A DNA stretch of 64,000 nucleotides from Dichetophora obliterata (GCA_963920525.1 OY986439.1:17393319-17457318); one strand, 5' to 3'. Counted from the stretch's first letter, positions 11,330 through 22,867 are shown. Notes: a model not told the origin generated them from the letters alone. Made by a program: numbers and translations.

Positions 11330-12470
11330 TTATGTCGAGAAATCGTAGAGGATTAGGTAGTGGGGTTGGAGCTTTGAAGGATATTTTGGCGTGGGAATCT
11401 GCTGAGATGAAAATCAAATTCATTCATCATATTAATAGTCAGACGAATCATTCAAGACATAGGTTCACCGCATCTGAAGTGCGATAAAAGTTGAAATAAA
11501 AGATAAGTACAGACGTAAGGTTGCGAGGGTTGGTGTAATGGGATATCAATTGGAGCAGTGAAATGCAGTTTATGATCCCAAATAGAAGTTAATGAATAAA
11601 GACAGCATCGGCAAAGACCCTAAGTAGGGTGATCAAACCTGCACGGTTAGAAATTTTGAACTAGATTTTAGTCCCACTAAAATAATACTGCATGTTTTTA
11701 AACCTCGCGGTAAAAATGTAAGGTAAAGGGATTTCGTAACATATGATCGGAGAATTATTTGGATCAGTGCTTTACAAAACAAAGTGCTAAGTTGGCTGTT
11801 CTAGTGATGTTATCGATATGGGACTAAAAATTAAGATCCTTATCGCAAGTTATACCAAAATCCCATAAAGAACTTACTGAAGGAACTGTATCCGCTCGCG
11901 GATAGGTTCTTGGCGGAGATTGGAGTCTCTTACGCAAAAATGTGATTGTTTGACATTTACTGACGTTAAGTTCGAGAAAGTTTTTATGACACCAAGTGAA
12001 GAAATTAATTAAGTCATCTGGAAGATGGCAGGAGGCATCATTAGTGTTATGCGTAGATAGATAGATTTTCATATCATCAGTATCGTCGTTGGGCGTGCAA
12101 TACCGCGTATACGTATATGAAAACGTTCGGTGGATATGCGGTATTGCACGCGCAACGACGATATACAGAAAGTTTTGAATGTTTGATAATCAACATCGGT
12201 TATTGCTAGGACGAATAACAGACGACCACGGTGACTGCCTTGAGGGACACTAGGAGTAGCTGCAAAAAGCTTGGACTTTGAAAATCAAAAAATTACAATG
12301 CATGGACGTTCCTCAATAAACAGGGGTTGAAAACTAAAAGCTTTTTACTCAAAAATTGTAGCGTGTAAAAGATTGTAGCGTGTAAAATTTTGTCGAATGC
12401 TTTGCTTAAGCCAGAAGAGATTAAGATACTTCATAACCATTTTCCAAAGAACATAACATAATAAAAAAAA
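11330..12470 (-). pseudogene. jockey-like non-LTR retrotransposon fragment (RT), interrupted by a MITE
   Basis: A 5'-truncated copy related to the element at 27626-29144. The 3' region from about 11340 shares GAGATGAAAATCAAATTC and further sequence with 27990-28030. The minus-strand reading contains GVPQGSH, LLFVLAITDVD, then a Y, a 79-bp MITE, and TDDMKIY, so the catalytic YADD-type motif is split. Downstream FFTWCHKNFLELNVSKCQ matches the relative. A stretch around 11625-11720 does not align with the relative and may be another insertion. The reverse transcriptase is non-functional. Confidence 0.75.
12083..12161. mobile_element. 79-bp hairpin MITE inserted in the RT YxDD motif
   Basis: Arms read TCGTCGTTGGGCGTGCAATA and, inward from the right, TCGTCGTTGCGCGTGCAATA, with TA at 12081-12082 and 12162-12163. 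Removing the MITE and one TA joins the RT frame as Phe-Leu-Tyr-Thr-Asp-Asp-Met-Lys, so the insertion postdates the retrotransposon and falls in its active-site codons. The nine-base tip TCGTCGTTG is shared with the 10944 MITE, whereas the rest of the arms is not. Confidence 0.85.
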
Positions 12471-13140
12471 AATAGATGCGTCGTTGGACACACGAGAGAA
12501 GCGAAGCTTTTTCACAGTTTCATAGATTTGTTAATTTATTAGTTTCTTAGAATAAAATAATTTTTAAATTCAAAAATTTAAAATAACATCAAATTAATTA
12601 AAAACACAAAAGTTATAATTACACCAGTGAATTTTATTACTTACACGGTGTTACAAAAAATAAATTTTTTTCTGTCCTATGAACCAAATGCACATATTCG
12701 GAAAGAGGGGAAAAAATAAAAATACACGTGTATCGTAGATTTTCATGTACACGTCAGAATTTTTTTTTTTAAGTTTGAAGTATAAAGCTCGTAGTGGCCT
12801 GTGTGGAAGCCTTTGGTCCGATTTTTAACCCTTTTTCAGTGATCTAATCGAGCTGATTTTTTGCAGGCAGACTCGTGGAAATGTCTGTAGCACGTCAAAT
12901 TTTTAAAAAACAATTTTTATCAATTCTCAGATTTTCCCCAATTTTTATTATTTTTGAAAAAAAAATATTTTTTTCACTTTTCTTAGCATAACTTGAAGGG
13001 ACTCCAAATTTTTAAACTACTAAAGCGTTAGGAAAAAAAAATGTTTTTCGACCCATCCTACTCGATATAGTTGTAGTTAATCTATAGTAACCTTCTAACC
13101 CTAAACAGTTTTTGACTTTTACAACACTTACAACTGGTCT

Positions 13141-13281
13141 AGGGGCCCTCAAACGATACTACATGTCCATCCAACTTCCATCAGACATGTCCATCCGCCT
13201 TGATTTCTTGCACACGAACGATACTACATGTGTGATGGTTTGACAGGTCGGATGGACATGTAGTATCGTTTGAGGGCCCCT
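13141..13281. mobile_element. 141-bp MITE nested in the 2.6-kb element
   Basis: Perfect inverted repeats of 32 bp begin AGGGGCCCTCAAACGATACT and extend to GTCCATCC. The flanking trinucleotide TCT is duplicated (13138-13140 and 13282-13284). A further internal copy of ACGATACTACATGT lies near 13208. No coding sequence is present. Confidence 0.8.
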
Positions 13282-13391
13282 TCTGACAGATTAAATAAGG
13301 AATTGCAATATTGTTTTAAGTTCTGTTGTGCGAAAACGTATTTCTATATATTTCATCTGAAAAAAATGCAGTGTCCGACGCGAAATAACTT

Positions 13392-15013
13392 TTGTCACGT
13401 TTGTGGCTTATTCGCACCAGGACAACAATAAGGTCAACAATAAAGTACGCTGTACCAACAATTTGGCTACCACGCACGGAGCACTGCAATGAATTGTGCT
13501 ACTTTTGTGTAACTTTTGCTCAAACAAAAGGGTACCAATACATTCACCGCAACAAAATTCGCTACGCTAATGTAGAATCAGTAATTCCAGCAGTTCTATA
13601 CTCACCAGAAGACCGTGTAGCGGCTTCAGTGGAGATTTTTTATAATATTCCCGAAATAAGCGATGCAGAATCAACAGTTGTAACAAAACTGCTATCAACT
13701 TTTCTTCCATCGAATGCGAGATGCGAGAGTCCACAAGTATCGGAATTTGTGGCAACACCCAGTGAAATTGGGACTGCAATGCCGCATTTTATAATGCAAG
13801 CCGACTTCAATGACCTCGTACGAGACGGAAATTTGTCGAGGAGAACAGCAGAACTCTTTGCATCACGCTTTAAGCAGTGGAATATAGTGGCGGCTGATTT
13901 TAAAATAACAGCCGCTCGTGATCGAGGTAGCACTATTCCATATGACCAATTTTTTAGATTGCACTTGGCTTATTGTTGTGACTTTGATTCGCTGTTTGCA
14001 AAAATCGGTTACACACATATTTCAGAGGAGTGGCGACTTTTCATCGATGCATCGGTCAACAGCCTTAAAGTCGTGCTGCTTCATATCGGCAACACACATC
14101 CATCTGTCTCGATCGCATATGCCACAAATCTCAAGGAAACATACGAAGGCATGGAATTAATATTACAGTTGATAAAGTACAAAGAGCATAATTGGAAAAT
14201 ATGCTGCGATCTGAAAGTGGTCGGTTTACTCATGGGTGTTAAGCGTGGATTTCCAACCCACCAGTGCTTTTTGTGTACATGGGAAGGTCGAAAAAGAGAT
14301 GAGCATTACACTGAATTTAAGTGGAAGCCGCGAACATGCTACAAAGTAGGCGTAGAAAGTAGAGAGCATCTACCATTGGTGCAGCCGTCTCAAATCATTT
14401 TGCCTCCATTACACATTAAGCTCGGTCTCGTATCAAATTTTGTTAAAAAACTGGATCGTGATGGCGAGGCCATTGCAACTTTGCGCAACATTTTCCCGAA
14501 ATTGAGCGGCGCAAAGATTCATGCATGTATTTTTTTTTAAGAAGTCATTCAGTAACTTTATGTTTTTTAATGATTTTTTTGATTTAAGATGTTTACAATG
14601 GTCCGCAGATAAAACAAATAGTTGCAAGTTCTGAATTTTCATCAAAATTAAATGCTATGGAACAACGTGCATGGAAGGGTACAGTTGCCGTTATTGAGCA
14701 GTTTCTTGGCAACAAACGAGCTGCCAATTATAAAAATATTGTCGCAGAAATGATTTCGGCATATGGCGAAATGGGCATTTTAATGTCGCTAAAGATCAAT
14801 TTCCTTCACAATCATTTAGATTTTTTCCCTGATGATTTAGAAGCTTGTAACGATGAGCATGGTGAAAGGTTTCATCAGGACATTGCGGCTATTGAAAAGC
14901 GCTTTAAAGGAAAAGACATTACGCATATGCTTGGCGAATACTGTTGGTCTATTTGTCGCGATACTGAAGCAAATGCTTACAACCGCAAAAATAAAAGGCC
15001 TAAATTCCTTTAA
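13392..15013 (+). pseudogene. Two-exon DDE-like protein, candidate transposase of an uncharacterised family
   Basis: Exon 1 (13392-14526, damaged start) and exon 2 (14589-15013) join across a 62-bp GT-AG intron (14527-14588), giving KIHAYVYNGPQIKQ at the junction. I recognise this as a protein family seen repeatedly as 'uncharacterized protein' in insects and Hydra. From the 13392 start, motifs are CYFC (36-39), FIDASVNSLK (Asp219), CCDLKVVGLLMG (Asp273) and CFLCTW (292-295). Exon 2 has LHNHLDFFPDD and DEHGERFHQD. Asp219, Asp273 and an exon-2 acid could be a DDE triad, which is inference. The true start is probably the ATG at 13366 (frame with NNFCHVCG, zinc-finger-like), which hits a stop after 21 codons, so the N terminus is deleted or shifted. 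Position between TIRs argues for a transposase. Confidence 0.7.
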
Positions 15014-15333
15014 AAACATTAAAATTTTTAATGTAACAATTCTTTATTTTTATAAAACAAAAGTAATAAAAAAAATTGTTTTTTTAACGAACTGAAACCT
15101 TAAAAAAACGATAACCATTAAAAAAAAATATATACTTCAAACTTAAAAAAAAAAAAATTCTGACGTGTACATGAACATCGCCGATACACGTGCATTTTTA
15201 TTTTTTATCCCCTTTCCGAAAAAGTAAATTTGGTTCATAGGACAGAATGTGTGTAACACGGTGTTATCAATATTTTTTTATTTTTTTATATATTACATCC
15301 ATTTTGAATTATTTTTTTAAATGTTTTTAATTA

Positions 15334-16815
15334 TTATCGAATTTTATTAATAAAATTTAGGGGTTTATGATAACTGAAATAGCAAACGTATGGTATGGAT
15401 GATATGTCGGCGATATATCTAAAAAAAACTGCATCAATACTTGTTAATAATCGTGTTGTACAAATATTAGGATCGCTTATTATTTGAAAATGAAATTTAT
15501 CAAAAAGGAATTGTTTAAGTGCCTTTGAGGATTCATGTCTAAAATCGCAACTAAAATCTCCACCAAAAACAATTAGCATTTTGTGATAATTTTTACCCAG
15601 TTCAATGAAACCTGCCTCTGCAGAACATACTTCTCCAATTTTTGAAATATCAGCGGAAAATTTTTTTAGCTGAAGTCTGTTTAAATTTATTGACATATCT
15701 CCAGTGACTGTATTGTACTTATCTTAATTATAATTACGATAAATTGCAACTCCTCCAGAACGACAACTATTTCTCTGAAATTAAGACAAGCGAAATAAGT
15801 GATATCAATACCTTCATCAATTTGAATTTTTGTTTCTGATAGCAATCTAATGTCACAGATTTGAGTTATAGAATCAGTAAGATCTTGAGAATGCGCATGG
15901 AGACTCTGACAATTTAAGTCATTACAGAAAGGAACTGTTTGTTCTCTATCAAATTTTTTATAGTAATACATTTAGTTTCCAATTTGTTAAGAGATAATCT
16001 TTAAAATTCTCGAATTAAATCAACATTGGAAAAATCATTTTCCATGATGAAATATAGATAAAAAGTCAGTCAATACTAGTAACACGAGATAAAGCGACGT
16101 AGAGTAAGCAAGGAATACTTTTTGTCATATTCGTAAACAATCTGCGAATGATCCACCCTGTGACTTATGAATAGTTACAGCCATTGCAGGAATTAATGGA
16201 AAATGATTTCTTGTAACTGTGATTGTTTTATTTTTATTAAGAGGTATGCTACGGTTTTTTCGTAGAATTGGCACAGCTCTTCTTCCAACTTGAATCGATT
16301 GAGCGTCAGCAGAAGCTTTCATTCTTGCTTTCTGACCAATTTTAGACTCATCGAATTCCTGCCAAACTTTTTTTACCTGGTCATTCTGGTCAATTTCAAT
16401 GTGCACTAGTTTACCAATAGCCCCATTTGCCAAACCATTGCTAACATTAATATTTGTTGTTATTAGATAATGTTTATTGATGACAAAATCAATTTCAGAA
16501 GGTAAACCACCTGTATCGATGACTTTGAAATTATTTTGTTTAAATGCTTGTAATTGTTCATTATTTTTATTGCGTTCTATTGCGCCTAAGATAGAATTAT
16601 TAAATAAATCTACAGAAGCATTACTAAAAATAATCTTATTCCATTTGGACACAGGCGGCTGGTAGTTTCCTTCGTAAAAAATCTACTCTCTATTAAATGT
16701 ATCTCGTTTTGCTCAAGTTTTTTACCATCACCAATCTTCTTTAGCAATGACGAAAACTGTTTATTACTTTGCCGCATAACTTGTGTCAATTCATAAAATT
16801 TAAGTTCCAGCAGTT
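15334..16815 (-). pseudogene. Helentron-type helicase C-terminus fused to EEP endonuclease, decayed
   Basis: Minus-strand coding remnant of a rolling-circle (Helitron/Helentron) element. The upper part, about 15975-16815, is the C-terminal PIF1-like helicase: LKFYELTQVMRQS, CPNG, NHFPLIPAMAVTIHKSQGGSF and, after a frameshift, YVALSRVTSID (near 16079-16110, helicase motif VI). The lower part, 15334-15971, is an endonuclease/exonuclease/phosphatase domain: LNCQSLHAHSQDL, LLSETKI, IVFGGDFSCDF, SIDAVFFRY and CYFSYHKP, a domain attached to the helicase in Helentrons. Several frameshifts and a TGA after SID are present. The 5' replication-initiator half is absent. The copy is a truncated relic. Confidence 0.85.
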
Positions 16816-17100
16816 CTTAAAGTTAGTTAGGGAACAGACTATTCTCATCAACAAAAGAAAACAGGTACTTAGCGATTTTAACGACAAAGGTGGTAAGTAG
16901 AATCAACATTTGTTGTGTTATATTTTTTTGCTGATTTTGTTGTTTGGATAGCCAATACACGATCCTTTTGATCTGCACCATAGCTTCACGCATTCAAATG
17001 AAGGATAGCTAATGCATAATCCTTTAATAGATTTTTGTCATCTATTCAACATAGCTTCAATTAATACTTAATATTAAATAAACTCTCATAGTCAACGGAG
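16816..17100. other. AT-rich intergenic DNA
   Basis: No feature is visible apart from possible further decayed upstream Helentron sequence. The boundary of the relic could not be fixed. Confidence 0.3.
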
Positions 17101-17180
17101 GTTTTTGGATCAGTTGGTAGTGTATAGGACTATCAACAGAAAGGGTACTACGAGTTCAATCCTCATTGCTAACAAAGAAA
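17100..17180 (+). other. tRNA-like sequence, Pol III boxes
   Basis: An A-box-like GGATCAGTTGGTAGTG (from about 17107) and a B-box-like GAGTTCAATCC (17152-17162) are spaced as in a tRNA. The acceptor ends do not pair convincingly. It is probably the head of a tRNA-derived SINE or a tRNA pseudogene. Confidence 0.4.
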
Positions 17181-17640
17181 TATGTTTATTAATTTTATAT
17201 TATCTTGTTACAGTCGACACAAAAAGCAACAACAATTCTAAGAAAAAGGTGTATGGAAAAAAGTGTCGTTTTTCAGATTTCACTCAAGCAAATCACTTAA
17301 CGAACGAGGCGTAAAAAGCTTCGCTTCAAAAATTCTGTTAAGATGGTGGTAGGCGATGATATACTCTTGAGAAAGCCATGTTAGTTAGGAGCGAAGATAG
17401 ATTTGCAATAAAAAACCATAATGTCGTATAGTATCCTTTCAAAAATTTTGGGAGTGCTTGAAAGTTTTGCTATGGGTCTTAAAAATCTTATCCTCACAAA
17501 TTTACTATAGAACAGATAATGCAAATTTGCCTAAGAATAGAGGTACAAAAATTAATGGTTATGAAATTCTTAATTGGATTAGACACTAATGCAAAACGTG
17601 ACGCAATATTTGATATAAATTCCTTTAAGAAAAAAAATCC
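17181..17640. other. AT-rich DNA before a retrotransposon, no gene seen
   Basis: No recognisable motif. It may include decayed 5' sequence of the jockey-like element that follows, but no endonuclease domain could be read. Confidence 0.3.
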
Positions 17641-19665
17641 ATAAGCTCCCTTGGTACACTAAGGGTTTAAAAAAAAATTGAAGAATTTGCGCAACAAATT
17701 TTTCAATGAGTTAAAAAATTCTAGAAAATTTGAGTGCAAGGTAAAATATGCACACTTTTCGCGCGAATTCAATTTTTTAAACAAATTTCTTTATAAACAA
17801 TATGTTCTTAGCATAGAAAATCGCATTCAAACCGATGCGAGATCTTTTTGGAGCTTTATCCAATCTAAGAAAGGGTCATCTAATATTCCTTCTTCTAAGT
17901 GTTATTATGATATAAATTCATACTCTGTAAATGACACAGTACAATTGTTTGCAAATTATTTCAAATCAAACTTTGTCAGAAATCCTGATCCGATCAGCTC
18001 ACGTGTTGATAATGTTGAATCGTGTAAAATTTTGGTCGTCTTATGGTTACTCTTTCTGATGTTGAAACTGCTATTGGTAATCTCAAAAACTCCGCAAAAT
18101 GTGACTTAGACGGTTTTAGTCCTTTTTTGCTAAAAAAGTGTGTGCAGTCTTTATTTTTACCTCTATGCGTAATTTTTAACAAATCCCTTAAAGCAGGTGT
18201 TTTCATTGATAAATGGAAAGTTTCGCTCATAACCCCAGTTTTTAAATCCGGCAATAAGCATGACGTCCTATATTACAGACCTATCTCTAATTAAACTAAT
18301 AGTTCCAAGCTCTTTGAGAAAATAGTAAAAGATAAAATGTACTTTGCATTACAAAATTTTATTTGTCCCAATCAACATGGCTTTGTTTCTGGTAGATCTA
18401 CTACAACCAATCTTAGTGTATTCACAAATTACTGCATCACCACAATTGAAAAGCGGTACCAGTTGGATGTCATTTACTCCGATATATCCAAAGCCTTTGA
18501 TAAACTATCACATGAAATTTTACTACTCAAGCTTGCCAAGATTGGCTTCCATTCTACATTTCTTTCTTGGTTGGGATCTTACCTTTCAAATAGAGTTTCA
18601 TATGTAGTCATTGAAAATGTAAAATCGCTTTCTTTTTTATCAACTTCAGGGGTTCCTCAGGGTAGCATTCTTGGACCATTACTCTTTGTCATTTTTATAA
18701 ATGATGTTTCCAAATGTTTTAATAATGCCCAATTTTTACTTTATGCTGATGACTTGAAAGTTTTCCATAAGGTTAAGAATCAATCGGATGCTTATCGTCT
18801 TCAGGCTGATCTCGTAAACGTTTTTTCTTGGTTTGATCTAAACCAATTGTCACTAAACCTTTTAAAATGCTTTGTTGTTTCTTATTATAAAATAAATTCT
18901 CCTGTATCGTTTGATTATACCTTAGATAACACTAAGCTTGTAAGGTTATTCAAAATTCGTGATCTAGGTGTTATTTTTGATTCATTCCTTAGTTTTAGCT
19001 GTCATTTAAACCATATTATCCCCAAAGCATATTCCTTTTAGCGTTTGTTAAGCGAAATAGTACCGGCTTCTCTGACCCATACACATTTAAAAATTTATAT
19101 TCGTCCCTCGTAAGATCTAGCCTTGAGTACGCTTCATTTATTTGGAGCCCATTTTATACATTGCATATTACTAGATTGGAACAAGTTCAAAAAAGATTTT
19201 TGAAATTTGCTTTACGTTCAATTAGTTTGTCGGATCCTCTTCCGTCCTATAGAACGCGTTGCCTGCTTATTGGTCTGTCTTCTCTTGAAGCTAGAAGGTT
19301 ATTGCACAGTATTATGATCATTTACGATTTGATCAACGGAAACATCATTTGTGAGAAGTAACTTGAATTATTGTCGTTTAATATTACACAAAGAATGCTT
19401 CGTAACTATGATTATTTTTATATTAATTGCCATATAACCAATTATGCCATTAATGAGCCAATTAATAGAGTACTTATAGCTATAAACAGAATGCATAATA
19501 ATAACTTAATTGATTTTTCTATGCCCAAAAATGCCTGTAAAACTATTATTACTCTATTGTTAAATAGTTTATAATTTTGTTCCTATTTTATATCCTGATT
19601 TTTTATTGTCTGTAAGGATAATTTATCCATAGATGGAAATAAATAAATAAATAAATAAAGAAATA
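17640..19665 (+). pseudogene. jockey-like non-LTR retrotransposon, 5'-truncated, multiple lesions
   Basis: Plus-strand remnant of ORF2. From about 17640 the reading gives IPWYTKGLKKKLKNLRNKF and a linker. Then come DVETAIGNLKNSAKCDLDGFSP, an ITPVFKSGN segment, GFVSGRSTTTN, DISKAFDKLSH, SGVPQGSILGPLLF and LLYADDLKVF (catalytic YADD near 18740), and finally C-terminal RLEQVQKRFLKFALR. Breaks occur near 18030, 18295, 19040 and 19360. The element ends at about 19665 in repeated TAAA units (19637 onward), a typical tail of this clade. The apurinic endonuclease domain is missing. It targets DNA by target-primed reverse transcription when intact; this copy is dead. Confidence 0.88.
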
Positions 19666-19973
19666 AATACTGATAATGACCTGATTCGAATTAAATAAGA
19701 ACTCCTTAGGTAAGGATAACCTCAATATGTGATTGCAACTTGATAAGATATTGCTAAAGCTTCCTTGAAAAGGCATCTCTTTCAAATTCGGTTCATGTTC
19801 GCACTTAAATAAGGTTTTTATTGACTGAGAGGCTTTTCCCACCCAGAAAGTTTATGTTTAAAATTGGACTAACAGCTTCTTACCTGTCTTTGGGAGCTTT
19901 AAAATTTAACAAGGTGTCTAGAGAAATGCGAAGAGAAAGGATTTAAAAAAAACGTGAAAACTATTTTTTGTCC
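19666..19973. other. Intergenic DNA, no gene seen
   Basis: No motif or repeat was found. The minus-strand frame at 19603-19842 overlaps the retrotransposon tail and has no domain. Confidence 0.4.
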
Positions 19974-19981
19974 ATTTTAAT

Positions 19982-20257
19982 CATGGTATAATTATATGCC
20001 AAGGTAGTAGCGTAGACTGGCTTTTTTCTCACGAGCGGCGATAGGTAGTTGTCAAAATTAGTTGTTCATGCAATTAATCAAAGAAATGTGAAAAAATAAG
20101 CAACGACTTAAACATAGCCAGTCATAGAATCAAAGAAAAGTTAAAAATAAGCACATAGCTAGTCAACAGCAGCAAACTACAACTCCTTTAGCTGTTTTTG
20201 ACAACTACCCATCGCCAAAAAACTGTCACGGCTACCTTGTCAAATAAATATACCATG
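19982..20257. mobile_element. 276-bp MITE with exact 8-bp target duplication, P- or hAT-like
   Basis: The ends are CATGGTATAATTATATGCCA and, inward from the right, CATGGTATATTTATTTGACA. Both continue to a conserved CAAGGTAG and further in to GGCGATRGGTAGTTGTCAAAA. The octamer ATTTTAAT is perfectly repeated at 19974-19981 and 20258-20265. Eight-base duplications occur with P, hAT and MULE families, and a tip beginning CATG recalls P elements. No protein is encoded. Confidence 0.85.
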
Positions 20258-20265
20258 ATTTTAAT

Positions 20266-21314
20266 GATCGTTGTTTTTTTTTCTTATGTTAATAAATAGT
20301 TCTAATATAGTTAATATAGGAAAAACTACAATGTAATGAAACAATTTATTAACATAAATCTAGAATAAAGTTTGGAATGAATTGAAGGGTAATATAAAAT
20401 TCTACAGATTTGGTCTTTAAAATCGCTTTAATCAGGATTTGCTGTAAAACAGTTTAAATTAATCCTTTTTTTTATGCAAGCACTTTGCAATAATTTAAGA
20501 TTTAAGCTTTTCAATTCTTAACTGTTTCCTTATGGTTAAACCCCAATTTTATTTTTTTGTTGTCGTATATGTACACACATGCACATACACACATACACAT
20601 TAGAGTGCCGCTTATAAAGATTTTACTTGTTATCCTTTCGTTGCCTGTTTTTGAAATTCAATTTAATCGCTGTGAGTGATGAGCTGCTTAAGCAGCTTGA
20701 GTATATGAGTGAGTGTGTATAGTGGTTGTGTATATGAGTAGGTGTGTATGCGTGTGTGCACATATACGACAAAAAAAAAATAAGTGTGTAAATGTTGTAT
20801 ATGTGTTGGTATTGCAATTTTTCCTTCAAGGTCGTTGCACAAAACTTGACACTTTCAAGCATAAAAGTTATTTATTTTTAAGTTGAAGTACAGCAACAGT
20901 CGTTGATAGAACGAACACTTATCCACCATTCCCACCATTTCCCAGCTCGTTTCTGCTTTTAATTTCTTCCAAATAAAATCTAAAAAATTTTGTTTATAGT
21001 CTGGGTTTTTTTCGTTTAAATGTACTCTATAAGCTGGAGTTAAACAAAAATTCGTATACTGTTATATCTTCCATAAATTGACATTCTTAAACTCAAGAAC
21101 AACGCAAGTTTTAACTCTAAGCAATAAAACATCCTTATATTGTGGTCTGCTGCGTCATCTTGCAGTTTCTTGTGGTGTTAAATTTTATTATTTTTCTCTT
21201 ATTATTTCTGATATGCTGGGTGCCTTGCCTTAAAAGTCCTTCCTTGTTCTGCTAACACACTAACTGCTTACACATACACACGAAAAAATACGCTCAAGTA
21301 TTCTAGCGGCATAT
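20266..21314. other. Intergenic DNA with an inverted CA/TG-rich segment
   Basis: No gene seen. TTGTCGTATATGTACACACA (about 20559) and its near reverse complement (about 20739-20770, ending CATATACGACAA) form an imperfect hairpin of roughly 220 bp, which may be a decayed MITE. The rest is unremarkable AT-rich DNA. Confidence 0.35.
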
Positions 21315-21322
21315 ACAGGTAC

Positions 21323-22867
21323 CAGAGCCGTAGCCAAGGGGGATTTACGGGGTTCAAACCCCCCAGAGGGTCGAAATTTTAATAAAAATTAATGCATTTA
21401 AAAAATTATTTCATTGAATTACTTTAATATGTTCCAAAAAAACTTAGCAAGTCATATGCTGAAGTTGCGTTTACGTGTAAAAGTCCTAGTTATGAGTTGA
21501 TTCGTGTTTACAACAGCAGTGAAAACAAATGTATCGTGATTTATCAAAGGATCAAACGTGATATGCTCAAAATTACCATTACTATTGCTTTCACTACCCT
21601 TGACATCGTCAGTTGTAGATGATGGTAGTGATGATAACAGTGAAGCCTAACAAGAATGGCATATCCTTGAACAGTCTAGAAAGATTTTAAAGTATACTTC
21701 AGCCAACAACTGATTTTTCTTTTCCCTCAAGCGGTTCTGGAAAATTTAAATTTCAGCATCCATGGTTTTGTCGTTGGAGTTGGTTAGCTTACTTCAAATA
21801 TGCAAATGGAGCTTATTGTAAGTTCTGCGTTGTCTTTAGTTCTGCTTATGGCGGCATTACATCACAGCTTCTAAGTAATTTACGACACAAAAAAGTTTTT
21901 ATTAAAAAAATTTGTCTTCCCCTTTCATTGTGACTCTTGCATAATCAAGAGTTTTTAAAAAATTTCGAATTGCATAAATGAGTCTTAACCTGGCTTTTAT
22001 TTTTGAGGAATGTTTCAAGCTACTCATAAGTTATGAAAAGTTGACTCGAATTCTGACCCGAGGAATAGTTTAAAGACAATCGTTTAGGTAATTTTGTGAG
22101 TTTTAAGGTTTTAAGATTTATAAAGTTTATGAAAAATTTTTCTGGCTTTAAAATTTTAAAAATTTGTTATAAATGAGATATCGTTCTCATCCCAAAAATT
22201 TCTTAAAACGTACCTCCGTAATTCAATGAGCGACATCCGTTTGCGCGTATGTGCATCGCTTAGGATTTTTGTAATTTTTTTTATTTTATTTCCATACAAA
22301 AATTTTCAAAATTAAAATAACTTAATTTTTTTTTTTAATTTCTTATAAAATTTTTTCAGAAGGTTATAAATCTTATAATTTATATTTTAGCTTTAATATG
22401 TTTGAATTTTAGAAATTCTGGCCATGAATGCAAGCACTCAAAACCTTTCTAACGATATCTTGAAAGTGAGGATCGCATTAGAAATAATGAAGTTATTTAA
22501 ATTTTAGGGAAAATAATTTAAAAAAAGTTAAAAAAGGTACGAAAAACAGTATTATCTTTAATGCTACTGCAAGACTTTTAAATTTTTTCATGCTGATTTA
22601 AAGAGCCTTTTCCGACCTTTAATATTTGACAGTCTATTTTTTACAACTATTCTACCAGCCAAACATTTACAACTATTTACGAAGAACATGATTTTTTGAG
22701 GTTTTTGCAAAATGCTTTAGCTCACTGGCGGCTATCGTTACAGCCAAATTATTTCAGGAATCATTATAAAAAACCAAGGTAAATTTTAAGAGGGGAACTT
22801 TTTTCCATTTGAATAAAAACAATGTTCTTCGAAATACCCCCCTGTGTAAAACCTGGCTACGGCCTTG
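21323..22867 (+). mobile_element. hAT element with TTF-type zinc finger, internally deleted
   Basis: The ends are CAGAGCCGTAGCCAAGG on the left and CAAGGCCGTAGCCAGG read inward from the right, the CAnnG...-type tip usual for hAT. The flanking octamers ACAGGTAC (21315-21322) and GCAGGCAC (22868-22875) match at six of eight positions, as expected for an old 8-bp duplication. Plus-strand coding sequence near 21722-21880 reads HPWFCRWSWLAYFKYANGAY and then CKFCVVFSS, the TTF-type (BED-like) zinc finger that opens many hAT/ZMYM-like transposases. The catalytic and dimerisation regions are absent, so this is a deletion derivative. Confidence 0.75.

Larger units (their letters stand above)
12644..15263 (+). 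mobile_element. 2.6-kb DNA transposon with about 140-bp TIRs and TTA target duplication
   Basis: The left end starts CACGGTGTTACA and the right end, read inward, CACCGTGTTACA. Both then share TCTGTCCTATGAACCAAA, TTCGGAAAG, CACGTGTATCG and CATGTACACGTCAGAA over about 140 bp (12644-12783 and about 15131-15263). The trinucleotide TTA is duplicated at 12641-12643 and 15264-15266. Between the ends lies one plus-strand gene of two exons, plus a nested MITE at 13141-13281. I could not assign a superfamily: CAC tips recall CMC-type elements and the 3-bp duplication fits several groups. The encoded protein is the best clue. Confidence 0.85.

Noticed and set aside
13567..13933. Minus-strand frames inside the two-exon transposon gene
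   Set aside because: Antisense shadows of the recognised plus-strand protein.
20623..20862. 79-codon frame rich in His and Thr
   Set aside because: Encoded by a CA/TG-rich simple-sequence hairpin.
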